DNA of 64,000 nt from Ascaphus truei. Taxonomy: Eukaryota > Chordata > Amphibia > Anura > Ascaphidae. A program made the position numbers and the translations under genes. Positions 35,051-46,965 of this stretch are shown here, in pieces. The first letter of the stretch is position 1, and each line of letters begins with the position of its first letter. Location: assembly GCA_036426205.1 (NCBI GenBank), contig WSYH01002486.1, forward strand, positions 1-64,000, in the 5' to 3' direction. The notes beneath the pieces are model-generated. The model ran no database searches and was not told the origin of the DNA. It was given only the letters and a program-made list of their open reading frames with translations.

Positions 35051-35325
35051 GGGGGGGAGGGGGAAAGCTTGGGCTATAGGGCATATTTTTGCTCGACCGG
35101 AACAAAATGCCCTGAACTTGTTAGTGCTTTTGGCTTCACTTAACGGCCGAGCAAAACATTTTCAATCGGGTGCAAAAACGCGCTGCTTAGTGCATAGTCT
35201 CCAGAATATCCAATCCTGACTTGGAAAAAATATATAATGTTTTATTAAAATGCATTTTTTATTATGTAAAGTGGGAGTTACGGATTGCAGCAGCTACAGT
35301 ACAACAGAATTTTATTTTGATTTAA

Positions 35326-35662
35326 GCCGCGTCCAGGGTGAAGCTGAGCGTGCTTGTGCGCTCATGCGACACGCGATCAAACTCATGATTGCAATGAGTC
35401 TGTCCAGCGTGTGCACGTGCCTGTGAGCGCTTGGCTCTCAGATGCTTGCACAGACAAATAAATTTGATTTGTCTGCTCGCTGGCGCGTCACGTGAGCGGT
35501 TTGCCATTGAGGGCGAACCAGCTCTGTGACATCATGGCCACACACCCCGATGCACCCCCCAACGCGCGCAACTAGCTGTCCAGGAAACGCCCCCAGGCAA
35601 CCTGAGTGCCTGATGTCATGACGCTCGAGCACCAGCACGCTGGGTTGCACCCTGGACGAGGC
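35326..35662. mobile_element. MITE with 15 bp terminal inverted repeats
   Basis: GCCGCGTCCAGGGTG (35326-35340) against the complement of CACCCTGGACGAGGC (35648-35662), 14 of 15 bases. Inner partial pairing involves AGCGTGCTTGTGCGC / GAGCACCAGCACGCTGG. Open frames inside are not genes. Confidence 0.65.
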
Positions 35663-35789
35663 CTGAGTCTTCTGTTGTATTCCACCCTGTCCCTTGGGAC
35701 ATATTAATTACATTGCAATAAGGGTATTTTTCAACAATAATCAACTTTCCTGTTAATTTTTTTTTTAGATAAATTCACTTTGAATTCAT

Positions 35790-35950
35790 TAAAAAAAAGT
35801 TACATACAGTAGGCACACATAGTACATATAGTAGATGAAGCTGAAAAAAGACATATGTCCATAGAGTTCGTTATGTTCAATGTAGACGACAGATACTTAT
35901 CCTATATTTGTATTTACAGTATATTGATTAAGAGGAAGACAAATAAAAAA
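35790..35950 (-). mobile_element. CR1-type LINE 3' tail, truncated
   Basis: TAGTAGATGAAGCTGAAAAA followed by AGACATATGTCCATAGAGTT, then GACAGATACTTATCCTATAT, is the diverged match of 45440-45550, the 3' tail of the CR1 element there. Only about 160 bp are present. Confidence 0.75.
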
Positions 35951-37220
35951 AAACGTGAAATATCATCCAATGATGTCTCATACGGTGAGAAAATACATGA
36001 CTGTGGTACTGTAGGCCCGATGAGCACCTACTTGCCCCAGAGGGATGTCTATAGAATCTAAAAACTTTGGTTAGTTGATGTTCTTTTTCAGCATTATCAC
36101 TATTCTATTTAAAAATGTAGAGTAGTAATTAGCAAACTTGGAAAATCTATATCAGGTTACATTATGTATTATCTGATTTTAACCTGATTGAATTAACCCT
36201 ATTAAGAGATGTTTGTTGGTTAAATGTATTGCCTTAAACATCTATCTGCCTTATAGCCTGTAGTATAACGTTTCTGCCTACACCATCTCAATGATTTCTC
36301 TATTCTATCAACTAGTATGTATTTTAGTTTCCACCTAGTTTTTTATCAAATGCTGTTATGCTAATTTGGAAGTTCTGTTTAAGTTTAGATTCTAAGACAT
36401 GTATGCAAATTTGTAATTACTATTTGTTTTTATTTCTTCCTACATATTGCTAGACTAATTACCTTACTGTATTACTGCTTTGTGGGTTTCCCAAAACATT
36501 GAAGAAGTCTCAGGAGTTGCATTTAGTTTAAAATAGTCCCGCAATTGTTTTTTATTATTGTGATTATAATCTGGGTTATGTATTAAAGCATCGTTTAAAT
36601 GTCATCAATGCCTTTGGGCATAGGTAATTCCTTTTCTAAAGATATATAAAGATAAACAGATGCATTATCTGAGACTGAGATGATACCTATATCTGCAGAA
36701 TAAAGTAAATCAAAGAGTAAAGGTGAGAGAATGATAGTCAACTCTAGAGAATTGTGTGTTGAAAATAATGTGTGTGGTATAAATATTTATGTGCGTGGAC
36801 TTTGACATTGGAGGTAACCTTGATACATTTCAGGAATGCAAGTTTGCTACTGAGGAGGTTAACATTACTGAAGAAGTTAACAGACATATTTGCAGTTGTC
36901 ACACAAACAGGATGATTTTTGTAGAAGTTGCAAGAAGTGATAACCGCACACCACCCGGGCTACAAAATTCAAAATACAGATGCAACTGCGGGTTCTGAGC
37001 CACGTGCATTGCGGGTCCCTATCCTATCCATAGCCGTGAAATTCCAGTGGCCAGACTAATGGCCCAGCGGGGTCCCTCCGTTTTAATGAGACTCGTGTGC
37101 TGTGAATCATACCAGGCTTCACTTGTCTGTAAGAGACGCGCAGTAAGAGATAGACTGAATCAGTCACTCTACCTGCGCGCCTCCAACACGTGATTGCGAG
37201 GCTTTTATTTTATTTTAATA
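35951..37220. other. AT-rich DNA, no gene recognised
   Basis: Open frame 36789-36998 has no recognisable motif. 37010-37110 contains CCAGTGGCCAGACTAATGGC, loosely similar to the palindromic MITE at 6501-6819. Confidence 0.35.
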
Positions 37221-37224
37221 AAAT

Positions 37225-37510
37225 ATTATTGTAGCAGTAGGTAACCGGATCTGAATTGCATTGATTTCAGGTCTGGAGACCACTTGCATCCTGAAATAAA
37301 GGCCCTGCTAAGGGGTGCCAGAATCCCAGTGGCCATGTTTAAATTCTCCCGCGTCTTGGTCCACATGATCGAGAGATTTAAACAAAGTAGAGCAATACCG
37401 GCAGATCATAACTGGGCCTGTAACTCGGGAAGCAGGAGGTCCCGGGGGCTGAAATCAATGCGGTTGAGTTCCGGAGATCCCCTGCTAAAATAATCACAAT
37501 AAAATAAAAT
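37225..37510. mobile_element. palindromic MITE, copy 3 of the 34.1 kb family
   Basis: The right arm CCTGTAACTCGGGAAGCAGG then GGTCCC..GGGGCTGAAATCAATGCGG matches 34355-34400. The left arm is more diverged (ATTGATTTCAGGTCTGGAGA, then GGCCCTGCTAAGGGGTGCCA). Confidence 0.7.
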
Positions 37511-38149
37511 CAGCTTCAACTAACTCCTTCGCAATTTGCTGGCTTCCTTCCCTTTTGATGATGTCACATTCTTAAAAAAAAAAAAAGTAAACCTGTCACA
37601 TTGTATACCAGCCAATCGGATTTGGGGTGTACCATTTGACACTCAAATGTAACGTCACAGGCCTTATATAACTCCTGTTCCATCTCATTAAATGCCAAGA
37701 AGATGACAGGACAACATCCGCCCCCAATTGTATTACAACATACAGATGAAAAGAAAGAAGAGAAGAAAGGAGCTTACCGGAAGACCATCGGCTGTTGAGG
37801 AGCAGTGATGCCGAGAAGGAGGGACAGCTGGTACAAGTGTCCCAGGCCTGTGGCCGTGGGGGGCCCAGTGGTGGTGGGGCGCCTGGACAAAGCAGTTGCC
37901 ACCGGGCCCCGGCTTTCCCCACCTCCAGGCCTCTTCCTCTCTCTCTTCCCAAGTCAGGTCATCTGACGTCAGTGCGCAACGGGCCTCTCTGACGTCGGCA
38001 TCATGGAAGAAAGCTTGGCCTAGCTTCCGGTGAATGGCGCCATGAGTAGGAGGCCCGGCGCACACTGAATTCAGAATTTTCAGCATGGGACAAAGAGAAG
38101 AAGAGGTATTCAGGTGGGGAGAGCCAGGGCCTGGTAGCAACTGCACTGT

Positions 38150-38330
38150 CTGGCCGCCGGGCACCCCAGCAGTCACTGAGTCCCTGCCCTGGCAGTCCCC
38201 CCCCCCCTGGCAGACTCCTGATTGGCAGTCACCCCCCCCAGCAGTCACTACTTCTCCCCTGGCAGTCACCGCCCCCGCCGACATCCCCCTCCTCAGCAGT
38301 CACCCCCCAACCCCCTCGGAAGTCATCCTC
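38150..38330. repeat. C-rich minisatellite (left part)
   Basis: Irregular repetition of GGCAGTCACCCCCC and CAGCAGTCACCCC. The same array continues at about 39880-40040 (CCAGCAGTCACCCCCTCC), beyond the LTR at 38331-39873. The 183-codon minus-strand open frame here, Gly-rich and without a domain, comes from the repeat. Confidence 0.65.
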
Positions 38331-39873
38331 TGTGACAGTGAAGGGGTTAACCAGGCTCACTAATAAAGATTTAGCCCACTTGGTTACCCCTGATCTGTGT
38401 TTTGAGGTCCTAGAATGTCAGCTCTTGGACCCAGATGTCCTAAATGCATTACTGTGACTGTGCAAATTATGCAACATTAAAGATTTATGTGTGTTTCACC
38501 TTTCCTGGGGTGCTGGGACCGGGAGATTTCTATGCTGTAAGGGTGGGATTGCCGGAGAAAATCTTTACAGAATGTGTCTATGTATCGGGGTTCCAGTTGG
38601 ATCCGGGAATCGAGTAAGATTCTCGGATGCAGCCAAGCACATTGCTCCGAGCAAACTCTGACTCTGAAAACGCTATGATGACTCACTGCCAGGATTCCTG
38701 CTGCAGCATCTTCCAGACAAGGTAAATGGGTATGAAGGGGTTAATATAGACCTGCAATCATACACTGGGTCCCTAGTATAAGGAGGGGTGCCTAGATACA
38801 TGCCCAGGTACCCTTGTCCTGGTATAAGGGTTCAGGGGGTGCTCCAGCTAAGTGATAAAGCTGAGAGTGATTTTTTTGGTTGTAAAAGTTTTAAAAGCAA
38901 TTTCTAAAGTGTGCCAAGGATGAGGCTAGTGAGTGTAGGCAATATATACTCTCACTCCTTCCCTGACACCAGAACAGGGACTTATATATTTTATCACACA
39001 AAAGACAGACCACAGTATATTTTATTAAGAGTTATATTTAATAGGTATATGTACTGATAACCTGTGAACGAACTGTGGGATTTCTAAGTCATGGATTCCA
39101 AGAGACCAGATGGCTTGGTGCCTGTGGGTCTGTGCGGAGCCCTGATTTGAAAGCCTCAGGAATGCCAAGGTGTTAGAACAGGAGAGGTACTGCAGTTCTG
39201 CTTGAGTACCCGCATCCTGGGCTAACACAGGACTATCCAGCCACCATTTGCAAGAGCCCAGACTCTGTGGAGTCTGGACAGCGGGTGGGCTCAGTATGCA
39301 AAGAGACAGAGGTGCCAGGTTGGCGCATGCCCCTTGGCAGAAGGAGAAAAGGTACCCACGAGGCTTTACAATACCGGCAAATTGGTGATTGGCTGGCAGG
39401 GAAATTCCCACGCTCTGATAGGCTGTAGAGGTTTGTGAATGGGACCCTGAAACCCATAAGAAACCTTGCAGCCAATGAGGAGCGCAGATTCCAAGTGCCA
39501 AACCATCAGCGGCAAATTCAAACATGCTCTGAATTGAACAGACGCAAGCCAGCTTCAAAGATTTTGAATGAAGAATTCTTCTAAGTCCCACTTCTAGCGG
39601 TTGAGTCTGGCATTGCATCCCGAAATCAGTTCCAGGACTTTCCTGAGTACCTACCGGTCATGGGAAAGGGCTCCTACAGAGGACATTTTTGTGAATTTCA
39701 TTTAAAGGATAGATTTATTCGTTAGCCCCATTCCCAGTAAGTGTGTTAACCCTGTAAATTGTGTTACACACAATGTATGTCTTTTCCTGAAATAAATTAA
39801 TTTTACTTCCTTGCTTTGCTCAATCAATGATGCCGGTATAAAATGGTATTGATAAACCTGGTCTCCCATGACA
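38331..39873 (+). mobile_element. LTR (solo) inserted in a C-rich minisatellite
   Basis: Starts TGTGACAG and ends CATGACA, so both ends are TG...CA with short inverted similarity. Flanks are TCCTC and CCCTC, a possible 5 bp duplication with one change. An AATAAA signal (in GAAATAAATTAA) lies about 80 bp before the right end, supporting plus orientation. A related 3' end lies in the opposite direction at 47555 (TGTCACGGGAGACCAGG). A 197-codon open frame on the minus strand (39025-39618) has no domain and is judged spurious. Confidence 0.62.
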
Positions 39874-40091
39874 CCCTCCCATGAAGTCCCTCTCCCCCGG
39901 CAGCCCCATCCTCGGCTGTTGCCACCCCCGGGCAGTCACCCTCCCCAGCAGTCACCCCCTCCAGCAGCCCCCTCCTCGTCATTCACCCCACCCCTCCCCG
40001 GTATGTCACCTCCCCCGGCAGCCTCCTCCTCGGTTTTTTTAAATATGTACTGGGGGAATTTTTTTTAGAGTCTTTGGTGGCTTTTTTTTTT

Positions 40092-40210
40092 AGATGAGCA
40101 TATTTTTTAATGAGCATTTATTTATTTATTTTTTAATATGAGCATTGGAGGGGATTATATGAGCATTGGGGGCTTTTTATGAGCATTGGGGCCTTTTTAA
40201 TAAGTATTGG
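40092..40210. repeat. minisatellite, ATGAGCATTGGGGGC units
   Basis: Four to five units of about 20-25 bp (ATGAGCATTGGGGGCTTTTT type) degrading into A/T-rich sequence, followed by a TATATA run near 40254-40268. Confidence 0.7.
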
Positions 40211-40379
40211 GGGTCTTTTTTTGTATGTATTTTCTATGTATTTTTGTATGTACATATATATATATATATGTAATGGGGGGGTTATATGTATTGGGAGGTG
40301 GGGATTTTTTGTATGTATTTGGGGGTGGGAAGTTTTTTGCATTGAGGGATTGATTTTTTGGTATATTTTGTGCGGGGAA

Positions 40380-40620
40380 TTGTGTGAGGGAAGGGGAGAA
40401 TGAGTCTGAGGAAAGGGATTGAGTGGGGTAACTGACAGACAGGGGAGAGTGAGAGGAGAGAGGGGTCAATGAGGAAAAGAGGGATTACGATTGAGACGCA
40501 GGGAAGAGAAATATATGTGAGGTGGGGGGATTGATTGAGTGGGGTAATTAATGGAGAGCATGAGAGGTGAGATGGACGAGAGAGAAATTCATAGGAAGAG
40601 GACGAGAAATAGAGGGGGCT
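40380..40620. repeat. purine-rich tract
   Basis: About 240 bases dominated by G and A on the plus strand (GAGGGAAGGGGAGAATGAG and similar). The minus-strand open frame of Ser/Pro-rich composition is an artefact. Confidence 0.75.
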
Positions 40621-41009
40621 CTCTAGGTGTGAAATGGGGGTAGGGCTGGGGGAGGGCATAGGGGGGGGCAGTCAGAACTGTAGTCTTGGGCCCCGAGAAA
40701 TCTGTCTGCGGCCCTGTTGAGGAGCATTGCGTCGTCCATCAAGAGGTTGCTGCTGGAGTCGTGATTCAGATTCAGAGGGTGAAGACATCAAAGATCAGAA
40801 AAACATTGATTGTATTTTATTTCACTGCTTTTTTTTTTTAGGATGCCCATTGACTGCCAATGTGTTTATCTGTGCCCCTTTCAGACAAGCATTGCATTTT
40901 TGGTCAAATGTTTCTTTTTATTTAATTGTATTTTTTTTGGTACTTGTATTTTTTTAGTTTTTTTTAGGTTGCCCATTTACTGCCATAGTGGCAAACCATG
41001 CTCATATTA

Positions 41010-41215
41010 TGGGCATGGTATGCCACTGTTCCAATCAATTGTTTTATTGGAATTTTTTTTAAATAAAAATTGAATGTTTTGTTTATTCTGTGCTGTTTTT
41101 TTTATTTGCAGCTTGCACATTAGGGCATGGTGTGGTACCATGCCAATCAATTGGTTTATTGGCATTTTTATTTTTTTAATTCAAATTGAATGTCTTTTAT
41201 TTGGTGCTGGGATAT
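41010..41215. repeat. tandem repeat, two units of about 125 bp
   Basis: GGGCATGGTATGCCACTG then CCAATCAATTGTTTTATTGG recurs as GGGCATGGTGTGGTACCATG then CCAATCAATTGGTTTATTGG. The same phrase appears at about 19507-19560 in the composite repeat. Confidence 0.65.
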
Positions 41216-41396
41216 TTTTATTTGTTGCTTGAACATCAAACCTACTAGAATAGAGAGGCGCATGCGCGGAAGCAAGGAGCATGGAAGCTTAAGCTGGTAG
41301 CTCCGTGCCTCACTCCCTGCATTTTTGAAAAAAACAATCGAATAGCCGCACTGCAACTAAATAAATAAACAACATATCACAGATATAACACACGGA

Positions 41397-42371
41397 ATGT
41401 CTAAAAAGATATCCAAAACCCCACGGAAAAAGGGGCTCCCGGAGTATTTTGGAGGAAGCCGTTCAAGCAGGACTGCAGCAGTAATGGCGCCTACCTCCCA
41501 CACAGGATCGGAATCTGAGGGCGAGGGAGAACCCGGAGAAGATCAGGGCCTCCTACCTGTACGGCGCTGCGATTTCGAGCGCTTATACACAGACCTGATA
41601 TCGATGCTCCAAGCTGAAATAAGAGCTTTAGGCAAAGAGGTGGGGAGTCTGGGGGCAAGAATGCACGAACTCGAGGTGAAGGTGGATGCTAACACTAAAA
41701 TGGGCCTCCGCAATGAAAAAAAACTACTGACTTACAGGCACAGCTCAATGAGATAAAAGAGAGACAGGAGGACGCCGAAAACCACGACCGCCGAAATAAT
41801 GTCCGCCTACGGGGGATCCCAGAAGATGTGGGGGACTGTGAGGAGTTCGTGGCGCGGTGGCTCACGAATCTATGCCCGGATTCTCCACCAGATAAGCTGG
41901 GAATGGACAGGTGCCACAGGGCCACAACCGACGGAACAGCCGCGGGATATTATAGTGCGGCTCCACAACTATAAGACCCAAGAAGAGGTGCTACAGCGCG
42001 CGAGGAACACACCCGTCATGGAGTTCGAGAACGCTAAAATAGCCGTGTTCCAGGATATTGCCCCAACCACCTTAGCCTGACGCAGAGGACTGTGGCCCAT
42101 TACCAAACATCTCCGGGATAACGCAATCCGTTATTGCTGGACATTTCCATTTGGACTGCTTGTGGTCCGAAATGGCCGCCCCATCAGCATGAAAGTACCA
42201 GAAGAAGGACCGGCGTTCCTCAAGAAGTTGGGGCTGCGTACAGCCCCATCGGGTACCGTAACAGTGGACGCAGTACCAGGTCCATCATGGACAACGGTCG
42301 GAGGCCCGACTGAGGAAAGAAAGGCTGAAGAAACCTGCATTTACGCAGTTCCACCACAGTTGCAGGATTAA
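41397..42371 (+). pseudogene. L1/Tx1-like ORF1 protein, frameshifted
   Basis: ORF1p of L1-type elements binds the element's RNA as a trimer and is needed for retrotransposition. The first frame (from ATG at 41397) gives a basic start (MSKKISKTPRKKG), an acidic Ser/Glu-rich part and a coiled coil near residues 70-105. The frame then changes near 41730. The RRM start reads ENHDRRNNVRLRGIPEDVG (41777 onward), as in L1 ORF1p. The frame changes back near 41950. The C-terminal domain reads IAVFQDIAPTTLA, is interrupted by TGA at 42078-42080, and continues to VPEEGPAFLKKLGLRT near 42230. With two frameshifts and one stop it is not functional. Confidence 0.78.
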
Positions 42372-42939
42372 TAAAAGTTGAAAAAGTTGTTGTTAATCGC
42401 GTTACAAAAGTGCTCCAATATCCTGGACAATTACATAGAGCTCCTTATCTCTGCCCCTAAGAACGCTGGTGGACGTTGGCACAATCCTCTTAATGAAGGA
42501 GCACGGACAGAGGTAATCTGTGGGAAATAATTGTCTTACCTCGTGGCAGCGGCATGGCGTCCAAAATGGCGGAGCAGGGGACTCCAGAGTGGCACGCAGA
42601 TCCAGGAAAGCAGACCTTGGCAGGAAGAACTGATCGAGCGGGAAGAGCGGTCGACGACGCGTCCACACAGGTGAGCCGCCCATTCCAAGATGGCGATCGG
42701 AGGAAGCGCGTCACCGGAAGGGGCGGTCCCGGGGGGCAGCCATCTTGGAGGTGGCGGAAGACACGAGCGGCACTGGCGGTCGCGTCATCACGAAACGCCG
42801 GAGAACAGCATTGCCTTCCGATGTAGCCCCACAGCCAGAGAGACATCAGAAGAGCGCCATGGGAATGGCACCGGACAGCGCCATGCCATTGCAAGAGCGG
42901 GCACATGGGGGACACAGCCCCCCGACAACAAGCAGCAAT

Positions 42940-43195
42940 CAAAAGCTCAATATGTGCCACGTTAAGGGAGAACGCATATAAAGTCCTCATGCGGTGGTAC
43001 CATACCCCATTGAAATTATCTAAATTTGTCAAGGGCTATTCCTCACTCTGCCCAAAACAGTGCGGGGAAGTAGCTGATTTAAAACATATGCTGTGGTCCT
43101 GCCCGAAAGTGGTTACGATTTGGGAATCTATTAGAGAATGGCTACAAAGGATCCTCAATTTGGAGGTCCCCCTGGACCGTGGCTTTTCCTCGTGA
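42940..43195 (+). pseudogene. L1/Tx1-like ORF2, C-terminal fragment
   Basis: The open frame 42905-43195 encodes LRENAYKVLMRWYHTPLKL, then SLCPKQCGE, then LKHMLWSCPKVVTIWESI. This is the Cys/His-bearing end of Tx1-like L1 ORF2 (pattern C..C...H....C). Nothing upstream encodes the endonuclease or RT domains. Confidence 0.75.
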
Positions 43196-43867
43196 GCAGA
43201 CGGCCTCAGGGTGTGTCCAATGCGACACACAAATTGGTTATGCATTTTGCAACCGCCACGAGGTGCGAGATTGCAGCAGTGTGGAAACAGCAGGAATTAC
43301 CAACCATACCCAAAATTAGGAACAGAATTTGGCATGTTTGCCAGATGGAACAGTTGACGAGTTGGGTCAATGACTCTGGCTCCAAATTTCTAAAAATATG
43401 GCCCCATGGTTAGCCCAAACAGACATCCCGGGGGTGGATGCCGCCACTATCTTGCACTGATAAGAGTAGGTGCGTTCTCCTTTGACGGAGCAGACGGAGC
43501 AGACTTGACGATGACATAGAGACAAAGAGCGTAGAACGCCTTGGGCAGCCACAACAGCCCTGATGGATCCATATATTAAGGTGCAGTTCCTCCTTTCCGA
43601 GGAAGCAGTTTCAAGTGCCCCCCCCCTACCCCGGACCTATTCCAACACCCAATTGTGTCCCATCCCAGTCCAGTTAGTCATGTATGTCCTTGTGGTGTGT
43701 TAAACTCGTAGTTTGCTAAGTCTGTCTGTTGTCTCGTCTAAATGTTACAGTTCTGCTGACAAATTTACTTATTACGTAATGTATGCCAAAAGGTGGTGAT
43801 ATTATGTATGCATTGTAATACCAAATAAAAATGAAAGTTATAAAAAATAAAAACCTTCTAGAATAGA

Positions 43868-45420
43868 CTCCAAAGAGTTACTAACAACTCTCAAAGAGGG
43901 ATCAACATCTCTCACCTCACCCCATCATCCTCCACTCCCACCTCAAACCACCATCAACCTCCCATTCTCCCTCTAGAATGCCAGATCCATCTGCAATAAG
44001 ACAACCTTCACTATAGATCACTTCCTACAAAACAATCTTGCATTTCTTGCAATCAATGAATCATGAATCCCCACCAAAAGCACTGCTACCCCCGCTGCCC
44101 TCACATATAAAAAATCATACTTGACCAATACCCCACATCACACTGGCACTGGAGGAGGAATTGGCCTCTTTGTCTCCTCATCGTGGAAACCTGCCCCAAT
44201 CCCCTTCCTTCCCCTCCCTTCCTTTTTTCTGCTTTTAATTCCATGTATGCTCTTTCTATTCTCCCCTACCAGTCATAATTTATCATCCCATAAGCTCACC
44301 CACACATTTTTCAATGAGTTCTACTGCTTTCTCTCTTCACTCTCAGCCTCTCCCAACCCCACTGTGATGCTTGGTGACTTTAACCTCTCACCACCCACAT
44401 ATACAGAGGCACCTTCGACCTTATCCTCATGGCAAGATGCCATACCGAGCCCCCCCTCCACACTCCTTGTCCCACCTGCCAATCACCTCATCCCCTCCAC
44501 CATCATTTGCATCACCCTCCCTGTTTCTGCTCCTTCTTCCTCCCCACCCAATCCCATCCTTTGCAGAAACTTCAAATCCATTGATCCATCCTCCCCTACC
44601 TCCTTTACCTCATGACTCCTCCCCCACTTACATAATTTTCCTCTCTCCCACTGAACTCTGCCCTATCCACTCTCAACTCTGCATTATCCTCTTCCCTCGA
44701 TTATATCGGACCACTCCACCGTCTGCATCCCACCACAAAGCCACCTCAACACTGGCTCGCCTACCAACTCAATACACTCCACCTCTCACTTCACACAGCC
44801 AAGAGATCATGGAAATGTTTCTGTTCCCTATCCTCATTTAGCAGTTTCAAATCCCGCCTCCACTAATGCACCTCTACTCTCAAATCACATAAACAAATAT
44901 ACTAGAACACCCTTATCACCTCACTATCACCTCATCATGCCAACTGTTCTCCACTATAAACAATCTGCTACAACCCGTGCCATGTGTCTCACCTAAGCCA
45001 CTCTCCTCGCTCTCAGCCATGGACCTTGCCTCATTCTTCTCACAAAAAAATAACAACATCTATGCTTCCTTCCCCACTGATGCTCTCCCACACCCTCTTG
45101 CCACCACCCATACCCACTCCTTCCCTTCCTTCTCCCCAACCTCTGATAATATCCTCTCTATCATTAAGTGCTCTCATCCCACCACATTTCTTGCTTACCC
45201 AACTCCAAACTCCCTCCATCCTCCCCTATGAATCCTCCTTCTCAACCTCTCCCTCTCTCAAACTGACAATACCTAGACTCCTTCAAAACTCCTGCAGTCA
45301 TCCATCTCCTCAAAAAAACCTCTCATGACCTTGCCCTCCCCTCCAAATTTCACCCTATCTCATGCCTTCCATACTTTTCCAAACTCCTTCAGCGCATAAT
45401 TTCCAACCAATCATTCACCT
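43868..45420 (+). pseudogene. LINE endonuclease and RT start (Rex1/CR1-like), decayed
   Basis: Plus-strand translation with frame changes reads NARSICNKTTFTIDHFL (about 43979), then a TGTGGGIGLFVSS block (about 44145) and LGDFNLSP (about 44370). This is the AP endonuclease domain of a non-LTR element, with the GDFN motif preserved. Near 45310-45410 it reads LKKTSHDLALPSKFHPISCL, the start of the RT domain. The catalytic RT part is lost because a CR1 element (45421-46965) is inserted here. A similar 3' end appears at 48640-49115, which may be the continuation after nested insertions. Confidence 0.72.
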
Positions 45421-46965
45421 TACATAGTTACATAGTTACATAGTAGATGAGGTTGAAAAAAGACGTAGGTCCATCAAGTTCAACCTATGCTAAATTTAGA
45501 CAACAGATACTTTATCCTATATCTATACTTACTTATTGATCCAGAGGAAGGCAAACCAAAAAACCCCATTAAGTTGAAAAATTACTTCCTACCTGACTCC
45601 AAGAATTGGCAATCGGATTAATCCCTGGATCAACATCCTTCCCATGTATACTTATTTGGTATATCCCTGTATACCTTTCCCATCTAAAAAGATGGCCAAC
45701 CTTTTTTTGAACAAATCTATTGTATCTGCCATCACAGTCTCCATGGATAATGAATTCCACATTTTAACTGCCCTTACTGTAAAGAACCCTTTCCTTTGAT
45801 GCTGGTGAAATTTCCTTTCCTCCAACCTTAAGGGATGGCCCAGAGTCCTTTGTACTGCCTGTGGGATGAATAGTTATTTTGAAAGCTCCTTGTATTGTCC
45901 CTGAATATATTTGTATATAGTTATCATATCCCCTCTTAGACGCCTCTTTTCTAATGTAAATAAATCTACTTTAGCTAGCCTCTCCTCATAAGTTAGAATG
46001 TCCATCCCCTTTATTTATTTGGTGGCTCTTCTCTGCACTCTCTCTAGTTCCATAATGTCTTTTCTTAGGATTGGTGCCCAAAATTGTACTTCATATTCAA
46101 GGTGTGGTCTTACTAGTGCTTTGTAAAGGGGCATAATTATGATTACTTCCCTTCCATCCATTGCCCGTTTGATGCAAGATAAGATCTTGTTTGCCTTTGC
46201 AGCTACTGCATGACATTGGGCACTATTGCTAAGCCTGCAGTCTACAAGCACTCCTAAATCCTTTTCCATCAAGGATTCCCCCAATATATCTCCATTTAAT
46301 TTGTAAGTCGCCTTTTTATTCTTGCATCCCAAATGCATAACCTTACATTTATCTGCATTAAACCTCATTTGCCATTTACATGCCCACGTTTCCAGTCTCT
46401 CCAATTCCTTCTGAAGAGAAATTACATCCTGCTCTGATTCTATTACCTTACACAATTTAGTATCATCAGCAAAGATGGAGACTTTGCTCTCGATCCCAAC
46501 CTCAAGGTCATTAATAAACAAGTTAAAAAGCTGGGGTCCCAGTAACGATCCCTGAGGTACTCCACTCACGACTTTAGCCCAACCTGAAAAAGTCCTATTT
46601 ATGACAACCCTCTGTTGTCTGTCCTTTAACCAGTTTTCAATCCAGGTGCATATATTATTACTGAGTCCAATTTTCTTTATTTTGTACACCAACCTCTTGT
46701 GTGAAATCGTATCAAAAGCCTTTGCAAAATCTAAGTAGAGCACATCAACTGCATTACCCTGGTCTAAATTCCTAGTTACCTCCTCAAAGAAACAAATAAG
46801 GTTAGTTTGGCAAGATCTATCCTTCATTAATCCATGCTGACGATTACTAATAATTTTGTTTTCCATTAGGTATTCCTGAATATTATCCTGTATTAAACCT
46901 TCAAGTAGTTTCACCTTATCCACAACCATTTCCTCCATCTCATTGTCCAGCCTGCCCTCACACTC
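45421..46965 (-). mobile_element. CR1-like LINE, 5'-truncated (minus strand)
   Basis: On the minus strand the element runs from about 46965 to a terminal run of ATGTAACT-type repeats near 45421-45440 (written here as TACATAGTTACATAG). The short 3' repeat tail without poly(A) is typical of CR1. The 3' untranslated part carries the ubiquitous frog phrase ending in GTCTTTTTTCAACCTCATC on the minus strand. It was inserted into the older plus-strand LINE at its RT start. Confidence 0.85.
46015..46938 (-). pseudogene. CR1-like reverse transcriptase, largely intact fragment
   Basis: A 307-codon uninterrupted frame encodes most of a CR1-clade RT, the enzyme that copies LINE RNA into DNA at the target nick. 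Motifs in order: ISNRQHGLMKDRSCQTNL (about residues 30-47), YLDFAKAFD with the first catalytic Asp (68-76), SGVPQGSLLGP (125-135), FADDTKLC with the catalytic Asp pair (156-163), then WACKWQMRFNADKCKVMHLG. It ends ERVQRRATK followed by a stop. In the same frame the text continues past the stop with LTYEERLAKVDLFTLEKRRL and a second stop, so the C-terminus extends to about 45660 with two lesions. The N-terminal endonuclease is absent. Inactive, but younger than the neighbouring LINEs. Confidence 0.85.

Larger units (their letters stand above)
41255..43853 (+). mobile_element. Tx1-like L1 retrotransposon, internally deleted, with target duplication
   Basis: A non-LTR element in plus orientation. 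It starts with a short G/C-rich 5' region (GAGGCGCATGCGCGG), followed by ORF1 (41397-42371), the extreme C-terminus of ORF2 (about 42940-43195), a 3' untranslated region and an A-rich end near 43830-43853. It is flanked by a 14 bp target duplication with one difference, CCTACTAGAATAGA at 41241-41254 and CCTTCTAGAATAGA at 43854-43867. A full-length ORF2 would need over 3.5 kb, so endonuclease and RT are missing. The segment 42440-42940 is G/C-rich and I cannot assign it. The insertion lies in an older LINE that resumes at 43868. Confidence 0.75.

Noticed and set aside
37733..38284. 183-codon minus-strand open frame
   Set aside because: Gly/Ala/Val-rich text is the complement of the C-rich minisatellite; no domain.
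39025..39618. 197-codon minus-strand open frame
   Set aside because: Lies within a probable LTR in antisense orientation; no domain and ordinary non-coding composition.
42402..43032. Minus-strand frames of 93 and 180 codons in the L1 region
   Set aside because: Antisense to L1 and G/C-rich sequence; no domain.
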